Below, piece by piece: positions 44,385 through 56,357 of a DNA stretch of 64,000 nucleotides. The stretch is from Pomphorhynchus laevis (taxonomy: Eukaryota > Acanthocephala > Palaeacanthocephala > Echinorhynchida > Pomphorhynchidae). A program made the translations under genes and the position numbers. The stretch covers positions 1 to 64,000 of the forward strand of contig WNNJ02000889.1 in NCBI GenBank assembly GCA_012934845.2. Direction: 5' to 3'. The notes beneath the pieces were generated by a model. The model was not told the origin of the DNA. It saw nothing but the letters and a program-made list of their open reading frames with translations, and ran no database searches. Numbering within the stretch: the stretch's first letter is position 1; every line of letters starts with the position of its first letter.

Positions 44385-44745
44385 AATTCGATCGATACAA
44401 TTGCTAAACTTATAAAATTTGACAAGTTTTATTGACTATGGCTAAGCATAGTGACAATGTTAAAATTTACTATTTAATGCAAAGAAAGAACTATAGAAAT
44501 AAATTAAAAATGTTGATATAATTTCAGACATTACAACTAATTACAATTCAACGATCTCAAATATTCGGGATTTAAAAAAGGTTTTAATTACAAATGTCTG
44601 GAACTTAAAAAATAAATCAGATCAAATTTGTCACTGAAAAGTAAGAGATAAGTGAAGACAGCATATTACCATATAAAAATGGTAAGTACATTTTAGATGT
44701 GGTAATACTGAAAACTGAAATGTACCAGATTTTTATTAATATGAA
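44385..44745. other. AT-rich spacer, no gene seen
   Basis: Nothing supportable. Confidence 0.5.
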
Positions 44746-44749
44746 AGAA

Positions 44750-46750
44750 AAATGGACGTTATGGTCCCCTTATAATGGCCTTCAATGAATCGTGGTTAAA
44801 ACCTTAAATATCTTCCAATGAAATTGCAATGGACGGTGGTTTTATTTAGAAGTGATAGAACTACCCGCTTAGGTAGGGTGTTTTACTATATTTACAAGAT
44901 GATCTACACTCACGACTAATATTAACTATTGAGGATTCCGACGAATTGAATGAGTTGCTATGGGTGGAAATATATGCCCTTTCTCACTAAATATCGTTGT
45001 TGTATACCGCAGTCCTTGTTCATCTACAAACTCCATTATAAATGTTTTCAATCGTCTCAGTTTAACCCCTAATATTTTGATTTTGGGGATTTCAATATGC
45101 CGACCGTAAACTGGGTTACGTACACATGCACCGCTGGTACTGATCCGTGCTCAGTTTATTTGCTTGATGCAATGAATGAACATTGTCTATCTCAACACGT
45201 CAGTGAATTCAATAGACTTGGTTCTTCTTCGAACTTGCTTCTTGATTTAGTTCCGACAACGCCAGAAGCGTTTGTGGAGTCTATTGAACATTTGGATCCC
45301 ATTGATCTCTCTGATCATGTTATTCTGTTGATAAATATTAACACTGATTGCCCTCTAAGTAAATCTTCAGTTAGGCTTATAAATCATTTCAGAACTGACA
45401 TAGATAGTGCTAGGCAATGTTTAGTATGGCGTTCTTGGCCGGACGCATTCATTGTTGGCGTGGAAGAGGCCTAGATATATTTCAGGAACACGCTTTGTGG
45501 CATTTTAACTAGATTCTCTCCTACATATTGTTTTAGGAAAACTTACCACTGTCCTGTATGGTTTGGCTATAATGTTAAGAAAGCGATATCTGCACGTCAA
45601 AAGATGTTTAAATCTTATAAAGCCGGATATGCAAGTTTTGACGATTATAAAGCATTATGGTACAACAGACGTGACCAGGGCAAGTTTCGAAAAGGCTTTA
45701 ACTGATAATTATTGTTCAAATCTACGATAATTCTTTAATTACATTACTAAACGTCAAAACACTTTTCAAAAAATTTTCTCGATCAGAAATCGTGACGGTC
45801 TGTCTTTGTCTAATGAGCGAGAAATAGCAAACGAATTCGCACGAGAATTTTCTACCCTTTCAAAGGCGTCATCAATACCATTGAATGACCGCCCTTGGAA
45901 TTGTATCATAGAGTCTAGGTCTTATCTTAGTTCGCTAAGTGCTCTATCAATTCTTCATGAAATAATGTGTTTAAAAAAGTCGTCATGTTCTGGTCCTGAT
46001 AATTTACCGTCCATATTTCTACGTCATATTGCTGTTATCATCTACATTCCACTCCACAACATATTATTGGCATCCGCCACAGTAGGACAGGTACTTGATG
46101 ACTGGAAAGGCTCGATAATTACTCGAGTATTCAAAAAGAAGGATTGCACAGATCCTAAAAACTATAGGCCGATAAGCATTACGCATGTGTTGTTGAATAT
46201 TTGAACTGCCGCTCCTTAAGCACTTAATTGCGCACCTTGAAGCTAAAAATATATTTTCCAATACTTAACACGGCTTTCGCAAGGGTCACTACATAACTAC
46301 TCATTTAATGATATCTCACGACGATTGAATGCGCTGTCTGGATTTAGGTAATCATGTCGATATCATTTTCTTTAATTTTTTAAAGGCTTTTGACACTAGA
46401 ATACACTCTCATTTGATCAAAAAAACTTATCAATATTGGATTGGACTGGCATAGTATTTGGTGGAACAAGGAGTATCTTTCTAAGATATACTATTATGTT
46501 AGAGTAAATTCCACTTTGTCTAATCGTTTTCCTTTGAATTGTGGCGTCCTTCAAAAGTCTGTAATAGAATCCACACTGTTCAGCATATACATCAATGATC
46601 TGCTTCCACATGTAAAATCTCGATGCTTGCTTTACGCTAATGACCTAAATATTTGGCGTCCAATTAATTCAAATAAAGATTCAATTTATAGGGTATTTAA
46701 AAACTAGTTTTTGACAGTTTTGCTAATAGATCGATAGATTTATTAATCTT
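44750..46750 (+). mobile_element. CR1/Rex1-like LINE, decayed
   Basis: Endonuclease end: FGDFNMPTVNWVTYT at about 45084 and the SDH motif (IDLSDHVILL) near 45310. Linker: SARQKMFKSYKAGYASFDDY. RT: SSCSGPDNLPSIFLRHIA, then DDWKGSIITRVFKKKDCTD, PKNYRPISITHV, NCGVLQKSVIESTLFSIYIN, LLYANDLNIWRPI. It stops near 46710-46750, so the RT C-terminus and tail are missing. Several stops and shifts. Related in layout to the 57.6-61.7 kb element. Confidence 0.8.
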
Positions 46751-46819
46751 TTTAAGTTGCTCATGCAGACAGGCCGCTTACAAGTCCACTAAAATAAACA
46801 AGAAATTAAAAAATGTTGT

Positions 46820-47206
46820 GTTTGAAGTCCATACCACGTAGCCAACGTTGGAACGATGAAAAATTCGGATCTCATTGCTAGCTTAGTTGCAGGGCCTGGT
46901 TACTCAGCAGAAAGATGCGAAGCATGGATTTAAAGGTAGTGAGGTTAGGCTGGCAACGAATTTTAAGAAGAGAATTCCAAATGAGAGGTATAGAAATTAT
47001 ACAGGAACGCAGGCCAAAGTTTGACTGATGACGAAGAATGTGTAGCAGGAACTGATTGTTTGAGCGAAGTGCTCTTAGGAACGAAAGTTCAACACTGTGA
47101 AAATCTAGTTGAATACACGGAGAGGGATGATAAAGTAAACGAACAAAGAAAACGGCAGAGTAATATAAAACTTGATTCGGTACATTGTGTGAATGAAAGT
47201 TTATAA
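46820..47206 (+). other. Unrecognised frames, possibly coding remnant
   Basis: From 46940 two overlapping frames look protein-like: RLATNFKKRIPNERYRNYTG and LTDDEECVAGTDCLSEVLLG, the latter open to 47206. No family is recognised. They could be the end of the neighbouring LINE or a decayed host exon. Confidence 0.3.
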
Positions 47207-47439
47207 GTTCATTGGAGATGAGATCAAAACGCAGGCGTCGAAAGTATGCGTGAAGAAATAATACTCTTTAATAATTTGATGGATAACGAAGTTGCCTAAT
47301 ATACACAATTAAATATGTAACAAACGATCAACATTTCGTACAAATAACTTTGATCTCAAATTTAGTTTAGACAATTTGCATATTATTGAAGATCACCAGC
47401 ATTTTGTGACTTTGTCGTAGATACTTTTTAACCTCGAAT

Positions 47440-47650
47440 TTTTACAACATCTGCTATTTATTAGTCAATTCATAATAATTGACTTTAAATTTAATTTTTT
47501 TATTTAAACTTGATATAAATTATATAAAAACTTATAACAATTATTAATTTTATTATTTAATTATTAAATTTTGATTTAGCATTATTATGTTTTGTTTATT
47601 TTATATTTATATTAAATACGTAGACTCAGTTAGCTGATTTGATTTGTCGT
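47440..47650 (+). mobile_element. Penelope-like 3' terminus
   Basis: The plus strand matches the minus strand of 16.09-15.81 kb: GTCAATTCATAATAATTGAC, CTTGATATAAATTATATAAA, GATTTAGCATTATTATG and the end TAGACTCAGTTAGCTGATTT. No coding part is present. Confidence 0.7.
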
Positions 47651-48480
47651 AGATATTTTCGAACCTCGAATTTGTACGAAACATCTGATTTTACATATGC
47701 CGATAAGTCGTAAATAACATCTAATTTATAAAAGATTATAATACATATTTTTAGGACAAGCAATCGGATGATATTAAATTTTTCATAGTTAGGGCTAATA
47801 GGTTTTTTAATAAAAACTAATAAGTTTTTTAAAAAGTGGTAAGCTAAATACTTAGATTCTTTTACAAATTATAAGTTATACGGGTGTTAAGATTCAAGAT
47901 CATGTATTTTACATACATTTATTATATGCTGATCGTAAATTAATTTATTTATTGTGCATAATAACTTAATCCAAGAAGAATTATCCAGAAATCTCGGATA
48001 TTAGCTTATAGGAAAACTCACATGTTTAACTAAATAAAACTATATGTTTGTGTACCCTTCACAGGAATCATAAGACACCCATAACAATGTGCTTTACATA
48101 TGTGAATATTCAAGATCGTGTAATAACATAATAACTTAATTTAAGATTAATAAAACAGATTAAAAGGTTTAATTCTTGTTGAAAAACAATATAATAAATT
48201 ATGAGCGATGTTACCCAAATTTGCGATTCTATGAATATCGTGATAAACAATATATATGATGCAAAGATAACTCTTTATTTACTAAGAAATGATTCATTTC
48301 GTAAACCATTCTGAAATTGGGAAGTCCAAATTAAAAAATACCGAATGCTAATCTAGCAGTTTAATAAATATTAATAAGAAATGAAAAGCTTTTTTATAAT
48401 TCCTAATTCAGTTTCGATGATTTAAAAAAATTCGCTATAACTAATGTCGTTTGTTGTTTTCACATATTTGATAAATTAAA
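47651..48480. other. AT-rich spacer, no gene seen
   Basis: No recognised repeat or frame. Confidence 0.5.
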
Positions 48481-51400
48481 TGCAAGGTTAAAAAATAGGA
48501 TTGCTAAAGGGCTTTTTGAATCCCATTAACTCTTTGTACGATTGGTTGGTTGATGTAAGGCGTAATTTCGTTGATTCCTTAATGAAAATCGAACACTGTT
48601 TAACTAATGATGCACAGCTATTGAGGAATACGAACTTAATCATTTATCTCCACAAGCACGTCTCGACCACGATGTTTCCGCATTAAGATTTATCATATCG
48701 TCTCTTGTTCCCGCGGATAAACCATCCTTTTTAAACAACATACCTCCTTTTGCATTCATCCGCCTAAATAAATCTTATCAATCTCATCCTTCTCCACCCC
48801 TCTCCTAAAAATTGCTTTCAAGCATTGCTCTCACGCGTCTTCTGTCCTCTCCTAACGATTCAAACTCATGTCCTCTTCAGCCACTCGCATTTTCTTCGAT
48901 TGCATCCCCTCTGAAATCGCTCAACTCTCATCTGCCCGCATCGAAAAACGCTATCGCGAGGAAAACGGCGAAACATCTCTCTCGATCCGAAACATCGACA
49001 GAAATTTTCAAGTTGTCCACACCCGCCCAAAAATTCGATGGCGCTCCACCTCCCCTATGTATCTTCTCCACTAGCCCCTATCAACACCACACACGGTTTC
49101 TGCCTCGGCCTCCTCAACACTAGAACTATTCTCACTAAATCCGATATCATCCTCAACCTATTCACCAAGCAATCCATCGATCTCTTCTGCCTCACCGAAT
49201 ACTGGCACTCCGATTCTGACGACCTCTCCATCCGTTGTTTGCTCTCTGCCGGTTGCTCACTAATCGAATCCGCTCACCCCCTCAGCAAATCTCCTTCTAA
49301 ATTCTCTAATCATGGCGGCATCGTCGCATTCGCGCGTTACCCCGCGTCTATTCACAAAATCACTTCCCCTTTCAGCCCTTGCTCTTTTGAATTGCTCACT
49401 TGTCATTCTTCTAACCCGATAACTCTAGATCTCGCCATTGTATATCGTCCTGGTTCATCAGCTCCTACATTATTATTTTTTACCGATCTCGCTGACCTTC
49501 TGTCTCACTGTTCTTTGTCCGCAATCCCTTCAATCGTTCTTGGCGACTTCAACATCCGCCTCGACCGCCTTTCTTCCACCGAGTCCATCCAGTTCATCAA
49601 CATTCTATCCAACTAAAACTACAAATCCATCTCAATTGCCCCCACACATATCCTTGGTAGGGCACTCGACATCATCGCTGTCCCCTATCATTTTGCTGCA
49701 TACACCTCACTGTCAATTTTCGAACATGGTCTATCCAGTCACTTTCTCGTCACCCTTCATCTCACTCACAACACCACACTCCTCACACACCTACAATTAT
49801 ACGTCGCTCTTGGAGAAATCTTGGCCTGTCCTTTCTACGCTCTGCCTTACTCAAATCGTCTCTATCCCATCCCACAATAACATATTCCTCTCCTCACGAT
49901 CTTGTTTATTTTCAATTATGAACTCATACCCATTTTCGATCAATCATGCCCTTCAAGACACACCCACACCGTCGCTTGCACCGTGCACCATGGTTTGACA
50001 TCCAATGCCTACTCTCAAAGCGTCGACTCCGTCATGCTTTTCGAGTCTATCACCGCTCTCTCAGACGTGATTTCCGCTCGGTCACTCTGTCTTCCGTGAT
50101 TCGTATCTTGATTTTCGCCGGTCTCATCTCAACCTACTACGTACCAAATGCAACTTCTTCTGGCAGCATAAAATCATCACCTCATTTAACTCTAAGACTC
50201 TCTGGCATACTTTTAACTGATCCTTGCGCGCTCCTCTTCGCCTTGCAACATCAATCCCCATGATTATTCGTCATTTCTCCATATCAAAGTATCCACATTG
50301 CTCTCTCTCACATTCCGGTCTCCATCCTATCCCACTCTGTCCCGCCTAGCCTCGTCCTTCGGGAACTCTTTCATCGTCTCCCTGTCTCACCCTCTGAAGT
50401 ATCATCTGTTATCATGTTCTTGCCTAGCATAACCTCATCTGCTGATCCCCTGCCTACCCACATACTTAAATTCATATGCTCATTGATATCCCCTTTTCTC
50501 ACAACCTTGTTTAACTCGTCCATCCGTAGTCGTATATTCCCTTCACACTGGAAATCCGCAATCGTTCGTCCCCTTCTTAAAAAACAATCGCTCGATCCCT
50601 CCCTTCCTTCTAGCTATCGCCCCATTTCACTACTCCCTACTCTTTCAAAGCTCTTAGAACGCCTCATCTTAATACAAATCAACGCTTATCTCTCCTAACC
50701 CAATCTGTACCCTACTTTCCAATCCGCTTTCCGCTCTAATCACTCCACAGAAATCGAATGCATAAAAGTTTACAAAGACTTACTCATTTCTCAAGACAAG
50801 GCTTTATATAGTGTTCTCATCTCTCTTGACTTTTCCTACGCCTTCGACATTGTCGACCACTCCGTCATCATTTCTCGTATTCGTTATGATTACGGTTTTT
50901 CTTCTTCCTCCGTAGCATGGTTTGCCTCATATCTATCCGACCGTTCCTTTCGCGTCTGTTCTAATTCATCATCCTCCCCTCCCATCCCTATTTTTTGCGG
51001 GGTCCCACAAGGTTCAGTCCTAGGTCCCCTGCTTTTCTATCTTCTGCTTGACGACCTCTCTCCGTTTATAAAACCTTTTTCCTTTAACGTCATGCAATAC
51101 ACCGATGACATTCTCCTCTATGATCGTGCACCCGCACATCGCATACACGATATCGGCATTTCTGCCTCCAACTGTCTTTCTTCTATCTACGAACGTCTCT
51201 CCAATCTCCATCTCGTTCTAAACCCCGACAAGTCTAAAATAATGTAAAACCTCCCCCGTAAACCAAACATATCTCCTCCCATTGTATATTTTGCCTCATT
51301 GATCATCCCCATGGTACACAATCTCACTTTCTTAGGCTTCCATTTCAATGATGACCTTTTCCTTAAACCCTTCGTCAGTGACAAGGTTCGCTCGTCTAAA

Positions 51401-51930
51401 TAAATTCTCCGTGACATCCGCCGTATCCGCCCCCTTATCGACTTCCGTTCTTGTATGTCTCTTCTTTCATCGCTTTTTTTTCCCTAAAATCGATTACTGC
51501 GTTTGCCTTTTCGCTAATTCTCCAAAATCCATCATCCTACCCCTACAACACATAATCAACTCCGCCGTTCGAGTGCTCTTTCGTCTCCGTCGATTTGACC
51601 ACAAATCCACATATCTTGCCCAACTCTCCTGACCCACCATCTACATCCGCATCAAACTCCTCCTTCTTCTGGTAACTTTTCGTATCATCGCTGTCGGCTC
51701 CCCATCGTTCATCAACCTTCCTTTCTTAGACGACACTCACCTCACCTTGCTATCACTGCATTCCCGTCATACCATCTTACTCCACGTTCCTAATTACTCC
51801 AACAACTATGGTCTCCGATCCTTCCTCGTCGCCGCCCCACTCGCCTGGAATCAACTTTCTCTCGACGTTCGCCGCGCTCCCTCGTTTATCACATTCAAAC
51901 ACCTCCTCCGTTCACACCTCGACACATGAT
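48480..51930 (+). mobile_element. L2-like LINE, nearly full length
   Basis: Upstream frames at 48500-48690 (INSLYDWLVDVRRNFVDSLM) may be ORF1. At 48868-49074 a peptide SEIAQLSSARIEKRYREENG then KIRWR overlaps the endonuclease start in another frame. The endonuclease at 49038-49616 (LFTKQSIDLFCLTEYWHSD, AIVYRPGSSAPTLLF, IVLGDFNIRLD) is open for 192 codons. The RT follows in shifted frames: SSYRPISLLPTLSKLLERLI, ISLDFSYAFDIVDH, GVPQGSVLGPLLFYL, MQYTDDILLYDR. The C-terminal region at 51480-51930 ends LRSFLVAAPLAWNQL. Unlike its surroundings it is cytosine-rich. Multiple shifts make it inactive, but divergence from the 42.2 kb piece is low. Confidence 0.85.
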
Positions 51931-52510
51931 TTACATAATTTTTACTAAATCCACTCTTCTTCCTTTACAACGCATCATCAACGCTGCCGTTCGAGTTCTC
52001 CTCCGTCTTCGTCGTTTTGATCATACATCCCACTATCTTGTTTCTCTTGATTGGCCTACAATTTATTGTCGTGTTCAAATTCGTCTTCTTATCATTGCTT
52101 TTCGCCTTATAACTTCTCATACCCCTTCATTTCTCAACCTTCCTTTTCTCGACAATTCTCGTACTGTGTATTGTGATCTGCGTTCCCGTAATTCCCTTCT
52201 TTTACATGTCCCAATCTACTCTACCTATTTTGGCTTCCGCTCCTTCGTTGTGGCTGCTACTCTCTTGTGGAATCAACTGCCTATTCATATCCGCCAATCA
52301 ACATCTATGCCGTACTTCAAACGCCAAATCCAATTTTATTTCAACAATTAACTAATTACCTGTGACCTTTGATGTTCTTTTTTTTGTTTGTTAGTGGTCA
52401 TGTAAGCGTGCATTTTGCACGCATTTGCCACGTTAAATAAATTATTAGTATTATTTTCTTTTGTTGTGGTCATGTAATCGTGCATTTTGCACGCATTTGC
52501 CACGTTAAAT
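51930..52510 (+). mobile_element. Second L2-like 3' fragment nested in the tail of the first, with hairpin tails
   Basis: The open frame 51926-52351 (LLPLQRIINAAVRVLLRLRR, SLDWPTIYCRVQIRLL, PFLDNSRTVYCDLRSRNSLL) repeats the C-terminus of the upstream element as a diverged subfamily. Its 3' tail is present twice: TGGTCATGTAAGCGTGCATT at 52395 and TGGTCATGTAATCGTGCATT at 52467, each followed by TTGCCACGTTAAATAAAT. The second tail probably belongs to the interrupted outer element. Each tail has a GCGTGCA-TTT-TGCACGC type hairpin (52406-52422 and about 52478-52494). Confidence 0.8.
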
Positions 52511-52514
52511 AAAT

Positions 52515-53235
52515 ATTTTTTATCAATAAATTTAATTTTAACAATTTCTTATAAATATATCTACAAATAAAAATATTGATCTCTCACGAGATTATAAGTC
52601 ATAAAAATTCATATTTAATTAAATTAAATAAACGCAATTTTACCAATTTTAATTTTTTCAAATAGTCGCAATTATTCTGGACTTTTCCACAATAAACTTT
52701 GTTTTTTATAAAGTTTACAACAACTCTGAATGTTATTGGCAATTTATTGTTTTTCATACAATAACTATTTATCAATAATGAATCATTATCAAATTCCTTT
52801 TAAAAAAAGAATATGAATTCTACATACATTACCATTTCTAGAACCTTAATTACTTGTGAATTCGGTTTTAGATTGTTTAAATTGACAACTCTTTTCATGT
52901 TGTAGTAGATACGATAACTGTGAACTTTTATAATGATTTATATTAAAATTATTATTACAATGCAGAGTTTAGCCCACAAGGGTTATTTACTCGATCACAA
53001 CAAATCATTGATAAAGTCAATGAAATAAAATTAAATTAAAAGTAAGGCGATACTCGATTACACGGGATGCTACAATAATTAAGAACATCCCTATGAAAAA
53101 TAGCCACGGGCAGTGTAACCTTATCATAAGGAAGATTATCGCAAGATTATTATAGTAATTTAGAATATTTGTCATTTGATGGGGCAATTCGTTCCTTCGT
53201 GTAATATTGCTATCGATTATTCAATGTGCTCTATT
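52515..53235. other. AT-rich spacer, no gene seen
   Basis: Nothing supportable. Confidence 0.5.
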
Positions 53236-53560
53236 AGTACAGTCGTCTCGCACAATTTTTCACCCAGGATAATTTTCAACCCCGCTTATTTTTCTGTTTC
53301 TAATAAGTGTAAATTTTAAACGTATTTTTTAGAACACCCGGATAATTTTCTACCCAGCTTTATTTTCCATAAAAAATTAGCCCCGAAGAAATGAGTAAAG
53401 AACAATCGAAACAATCTCCAAGAGATTAACGGTTAAGGAGAAAATGGAAATAATGAAATAAGATTAGCACATTGGATAATTGCATAAATGGAAGATCCAT
53501 TCCGTTGGCCAAATCATTAGCCGCATTAATTAATGAACGGTATCATTATCTTTTGACTGA
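53236..53560 (+). mobile_element. Tigger/pogo-like transposon 5' end
   Basis: CAGTCGTCTCGCACAATTTT at about 53240 resembles the 5' terminal repeat of Tigger-type elements, with internal near-repeats (CACCCAGGATAATTTTC, CACCCGGATAATTTTC). An ATG frame follows (MSKEQSKQSP), then, shifted, RLTVKEKMEIMK and SIPLAKSLAALIN, matching the CENP-B-type N-terminal helix-turn-helix. The rest is missing or replaced by the LINE that begins near 53750. Confidence 0.55.
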
Positions 53561-54071
53561 TTAAAAAAATCTTTTGGTTATTAAAACTTACAACTTGATT
53601 ATACGATCAAATCGTATTGTAAATTTGAAACTCAAAATAAATAAAAATAACATATCAGCAATAAATTAGAATTTCTCAATAATTCTCAATGTATTCGCAT
53701 ACGTTTTCTAGTTGACTATAAATTTTAATATAAATTTAACTTTATATATCAACAACAACGATTTTATTAAATAATAAATAACAAGCATGCAATACAACAA
53801 ACAGTTAAGTCAAGTCAGATAGTTAGACAAATCGAATCGCACAACAACATTCAATCTTCAGTTCGAGAATCTTCAGTCTTCAAAGTTACGGCCTCAAATC
53901 CAGGAGGATCTGAGCCCCCAACCAATCCAACACGCCGCTTTCCGACTGAATCACCCGGGGTCTTTCACCCCCGAAGAGACCAGTCAGCGCGGACTATGTT
54001 GGGTAAGCGAGAGATGAGGAGCTTAAGAAACCTTAGTCTTTGCTCTGGGGGACGTCCTCTAGAGAAGAAGA

Positions 54072-56324
54072 CTAATCCCGAGATAGCCCAAGTTTTCCCA
54101 TTATAGACAGATGCTGGGCCTGTTTCAGAGCCCAACTAGCTCTCTTCAGGATACTTTTAAGTCTATCCAGGTCAGCTTTCGCCGACCAGTTCACCGAAAC
54201 AGTGAACTTCAGGTATTTTACTCGACTTGTGAAGGTAGGGAGTGGATCAGAGGCAAATAAGGAGGCAAGAGCAGAGAGTGCTAGTCTCTTAAGCTTTTGC
54301 TTCGTCGCAGGGGAGCCATGAAATACAACCACCTGCGATTTGGCGGAGTTTAGAATAAGATTGGACCTGGGTAACTGGTCTTTTAATCTTAAAAAGAAAC
54401 GGCTGATGTTAGAGACTACGTCCTTACACCTGCGTCCAGAGAACAGGGCTGTGGTGTCATCAGCGTACACCACTAGACGTTGATCACGCTGCTTAAATAT
54501 TTTAAAGAGGTTTATGGAGGCAGCAAGATACAAGACAGGAGAAAGAGGTGAACCTTGAGGCACACCCGTAATAGGGTAGAACTGACGCGCATCAGGGTCG
54601 TCTTCGTAATAAAATCGCTTGGTGTACAACAGTATCTCCACCCTGTTAACAATTCTCGCAGGCAACCCGAGGGACCTAAGAGAAGAGATAACAAAAGAAA
54701 TGGAGATGCGGTCAAATGCAGCATAAAAGTCAAGGACAACAGCCACAGCAAGTTGATGGCTATTCTCCCGACAGAACTGATGCACTTCACCTACTGCTGA
54801 ATGGACCGAGCGACCTTTGACGAACCCATGGAAACCAGGTGGGATTAAGTTACGCCTACTTAAATGGTCGCGGATTCTACGCGCAAGCGCTTTTTCGTAG
54901 ATCGAAACGAGGGAATTTTGAATCGAAATGGGCCGCAGGTCTTTAGGACATGAGACCGGATATTTCTTTGGAATAAAAATTCTACGGCTAATGTCGATGC
55001 CGGCCACATCGGATGGGGTAGCTAATAGCATTGTGACGGCCACCTCCCTTCTTTGATCGGCTGTCAAAAGCTGACAGACACGAGAAGAGAGTGGAGCGAC
55101 GGTTTTGGAGGTGCTTGGAAGAGGCCCCCAGGCATTGAGAATATCTAGAACTGATATATCTCTACTCCTGAAGTCTCCCCAAGGCGGGATTGGTTGCGGT
55201 GATTGAGTGGCTCCATAGTTGTGTAGGAATAGTGACTCTTCCAAAACTCTATCAAGACCAATACTTCCGATCCACCCATATGCTCTATCCTTCCAACAAA
55301 CAAACTTCTCTTTCTTGAATATCTTCCAGAAGGAAGACTGAGAAGGGTTAAGACGAGCAATGCTCGACTTATCTTTGCTCAGCTGGAACCAGTATCTGGT
55401 ACGCCAGTATTCTATCGAGAGCGTCTGTTTGGCAGAAGAAGAGAGGTTAGGGAGATGCAGCAGTTTGGACAGGACCCTGAGTTTTGTCGGAGTGGGACTG
55501 AAAATGTGAACTTTATAGGTAGTCGATAAAATCGCGGTGGCTTGCAAAGAGAGATAAGAATTAAATCCGGTTAAACTCTCATTGCCAATTCGGGGGAAGC
55601 GTTGGATAGCTGCTCGGAAGACAGCCACCCTGATGGGATCAAAGTGGAATCTTCTACGAAGCAGGGAATCCTCTTCTATCCGCCAACGAATCAGGTCATG
55701 AGAGGTGGACAGATGTTGCCGCGATTGCTCCGTGCAGAAGGGTTTAAGCAACCACTTCTCATGGAGCAATAATAAGTCGAGAAGAGAATTCGTTGATGTG
55801 CAATGAAAGGAGGGGGACGGTGATTTATGAATAAGATAAACGTTCCTGGCTCTGCGAAGGGCTGCATTAATCCAACGACCAGTTCTGTCGTTTAAGTCAC
55901 CAAGTACCATGTCATAGCCGCCATCAATTATCCCATCCAGGAGGTCACGGTTCTTGTGAATCTCTCCCGGAGGAATATAGACGTTGGCTAGACTGAGGCG
56001 TTTACCGTTCTTAACGAGTGATATAACTAAACAAGACAGGGCTGGACACGAAAAGTTTAAAATGAGGGAAGACCTTAAAGAGCATTTAACTAAGGTCAAG
56101 AGTCCTTGAGATGAAGAGGAGTGAGGCGGGGTTATATACGGAGTATAGTGGGTATAAATGTGCTTAGGGATAAATCGAGTAATGTCCTGGGGGAGACGGA
56201 TAGACCGCGTCTCCTGAAGGACTATAACATCTGCGTATCTACCAGATAGAAGCCTAGGGGCAGAAGCACCTCCCGAATTCCACTGTAGAATATCCAGTGA
56301 AAAAGGCTCGGGCTTACTCACCAT
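54072..56324 (-). CDS. LINE ORF2: AP endonuclease and reverse transcriptase, 750 residues
   Basis: Starts MVSKPEPFSLDILQWNSGGA. Endonuclease motifs: LQWN (about residue 13), VIVLQETR (about 31), MVLGDLNDRTGRW (about 139) and TSHDLIRW (about 209). RT motifs: RRIFIPKKYPVSCPKDLRPI, FHGFVKGRSVHSAVGE, VAVVLDFYAAFDRIS (motif A), GVPQGSPLSPVLYL (motif B), VVYADDTTALFSG (motif C, YADD). The thumb region follows (KSQVVVFHGSPATKQKLKRL), then KYLKFTVSVNWSAKADLDR. The product nicks target DNA and primes reverse transcription there. The related copy at 18.69-19.19 kb lacks a 20-odd nt deletion seen here near 54100, so this C-terminus (MGKLGLSRD) is probably shortened by a frameshift. No RNase H domain seen. 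Confidence 0.88.
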   Translation of the reverse strand: MVSKPEPFSLDILQWNSGGASAPRLLSGRYADVIVLQETRSIRLPQDITRFIPKHIYTHYTPYITPPHSSSSQGLLTLVKCSLRSSLILNFSCPALSCLVISLVKNGKRLSLANVYIPPGEIHKNRDLLDGIIDGGYDMVLGDLNDRTGRWINAALRRARNVYLIHKSPSPSFHCTSTNSLLDLLLLHEKWLLKPFCTEQSRQHLSTSHDLIRWRIEEDSLLRRRFHFDPIRVAVFRAAIQRFPRIGNESLTGFNSYLSLQATAILSTTYKVHIFSPTPTKLRVLSKLLHLPNLSSSAKQTLSIEYWRTRYWFQLSKDKSSIARLNPSQSSFWKIFKKEKFVCWKDRAYGWIGSIGLDRVLEESLFLHNYGATQSPQPIPPWGDFRSRDISVLDILNAWGPLPSTSKTVAPLSSRVCQLLTADQRREVAVTMLLATPSDVAGIDISRRIFIPKKYPVSCPKDLRPISIQNSLVSIYEKALARRIRDHLSRRNLIPPGFHGFVKGRSVHSAVGEVHQFCRENSHQLAVAVVLDFYAAFDRISISFVISSLRSLGLPARIVNRVEILLYTKRFYYEDDPDARQFYPITGVPQGSPLSPVLYLAASINLFKIFKQRDQRLVVYADDTTALFSGRRCKDVVSNISRFFLRLKDQLPRSNLILNSAKSQVVVFHGSPATKQKLKRLALSALASLFASDPLPTFTSRVKYLKFTVSVNWSAKADLDRLKSILKRASWALKQAQHLSIMGKLGLSRD

Positions 56325-56357
56325 TGTGATAGATTAGTTGAGACGGGAGTAGCCGAC

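Noticed and set aside
51020-51417. Minus-strand frames of 63 and 76 residues
   Set aside because: Antisense shadows of the L2-like RT.
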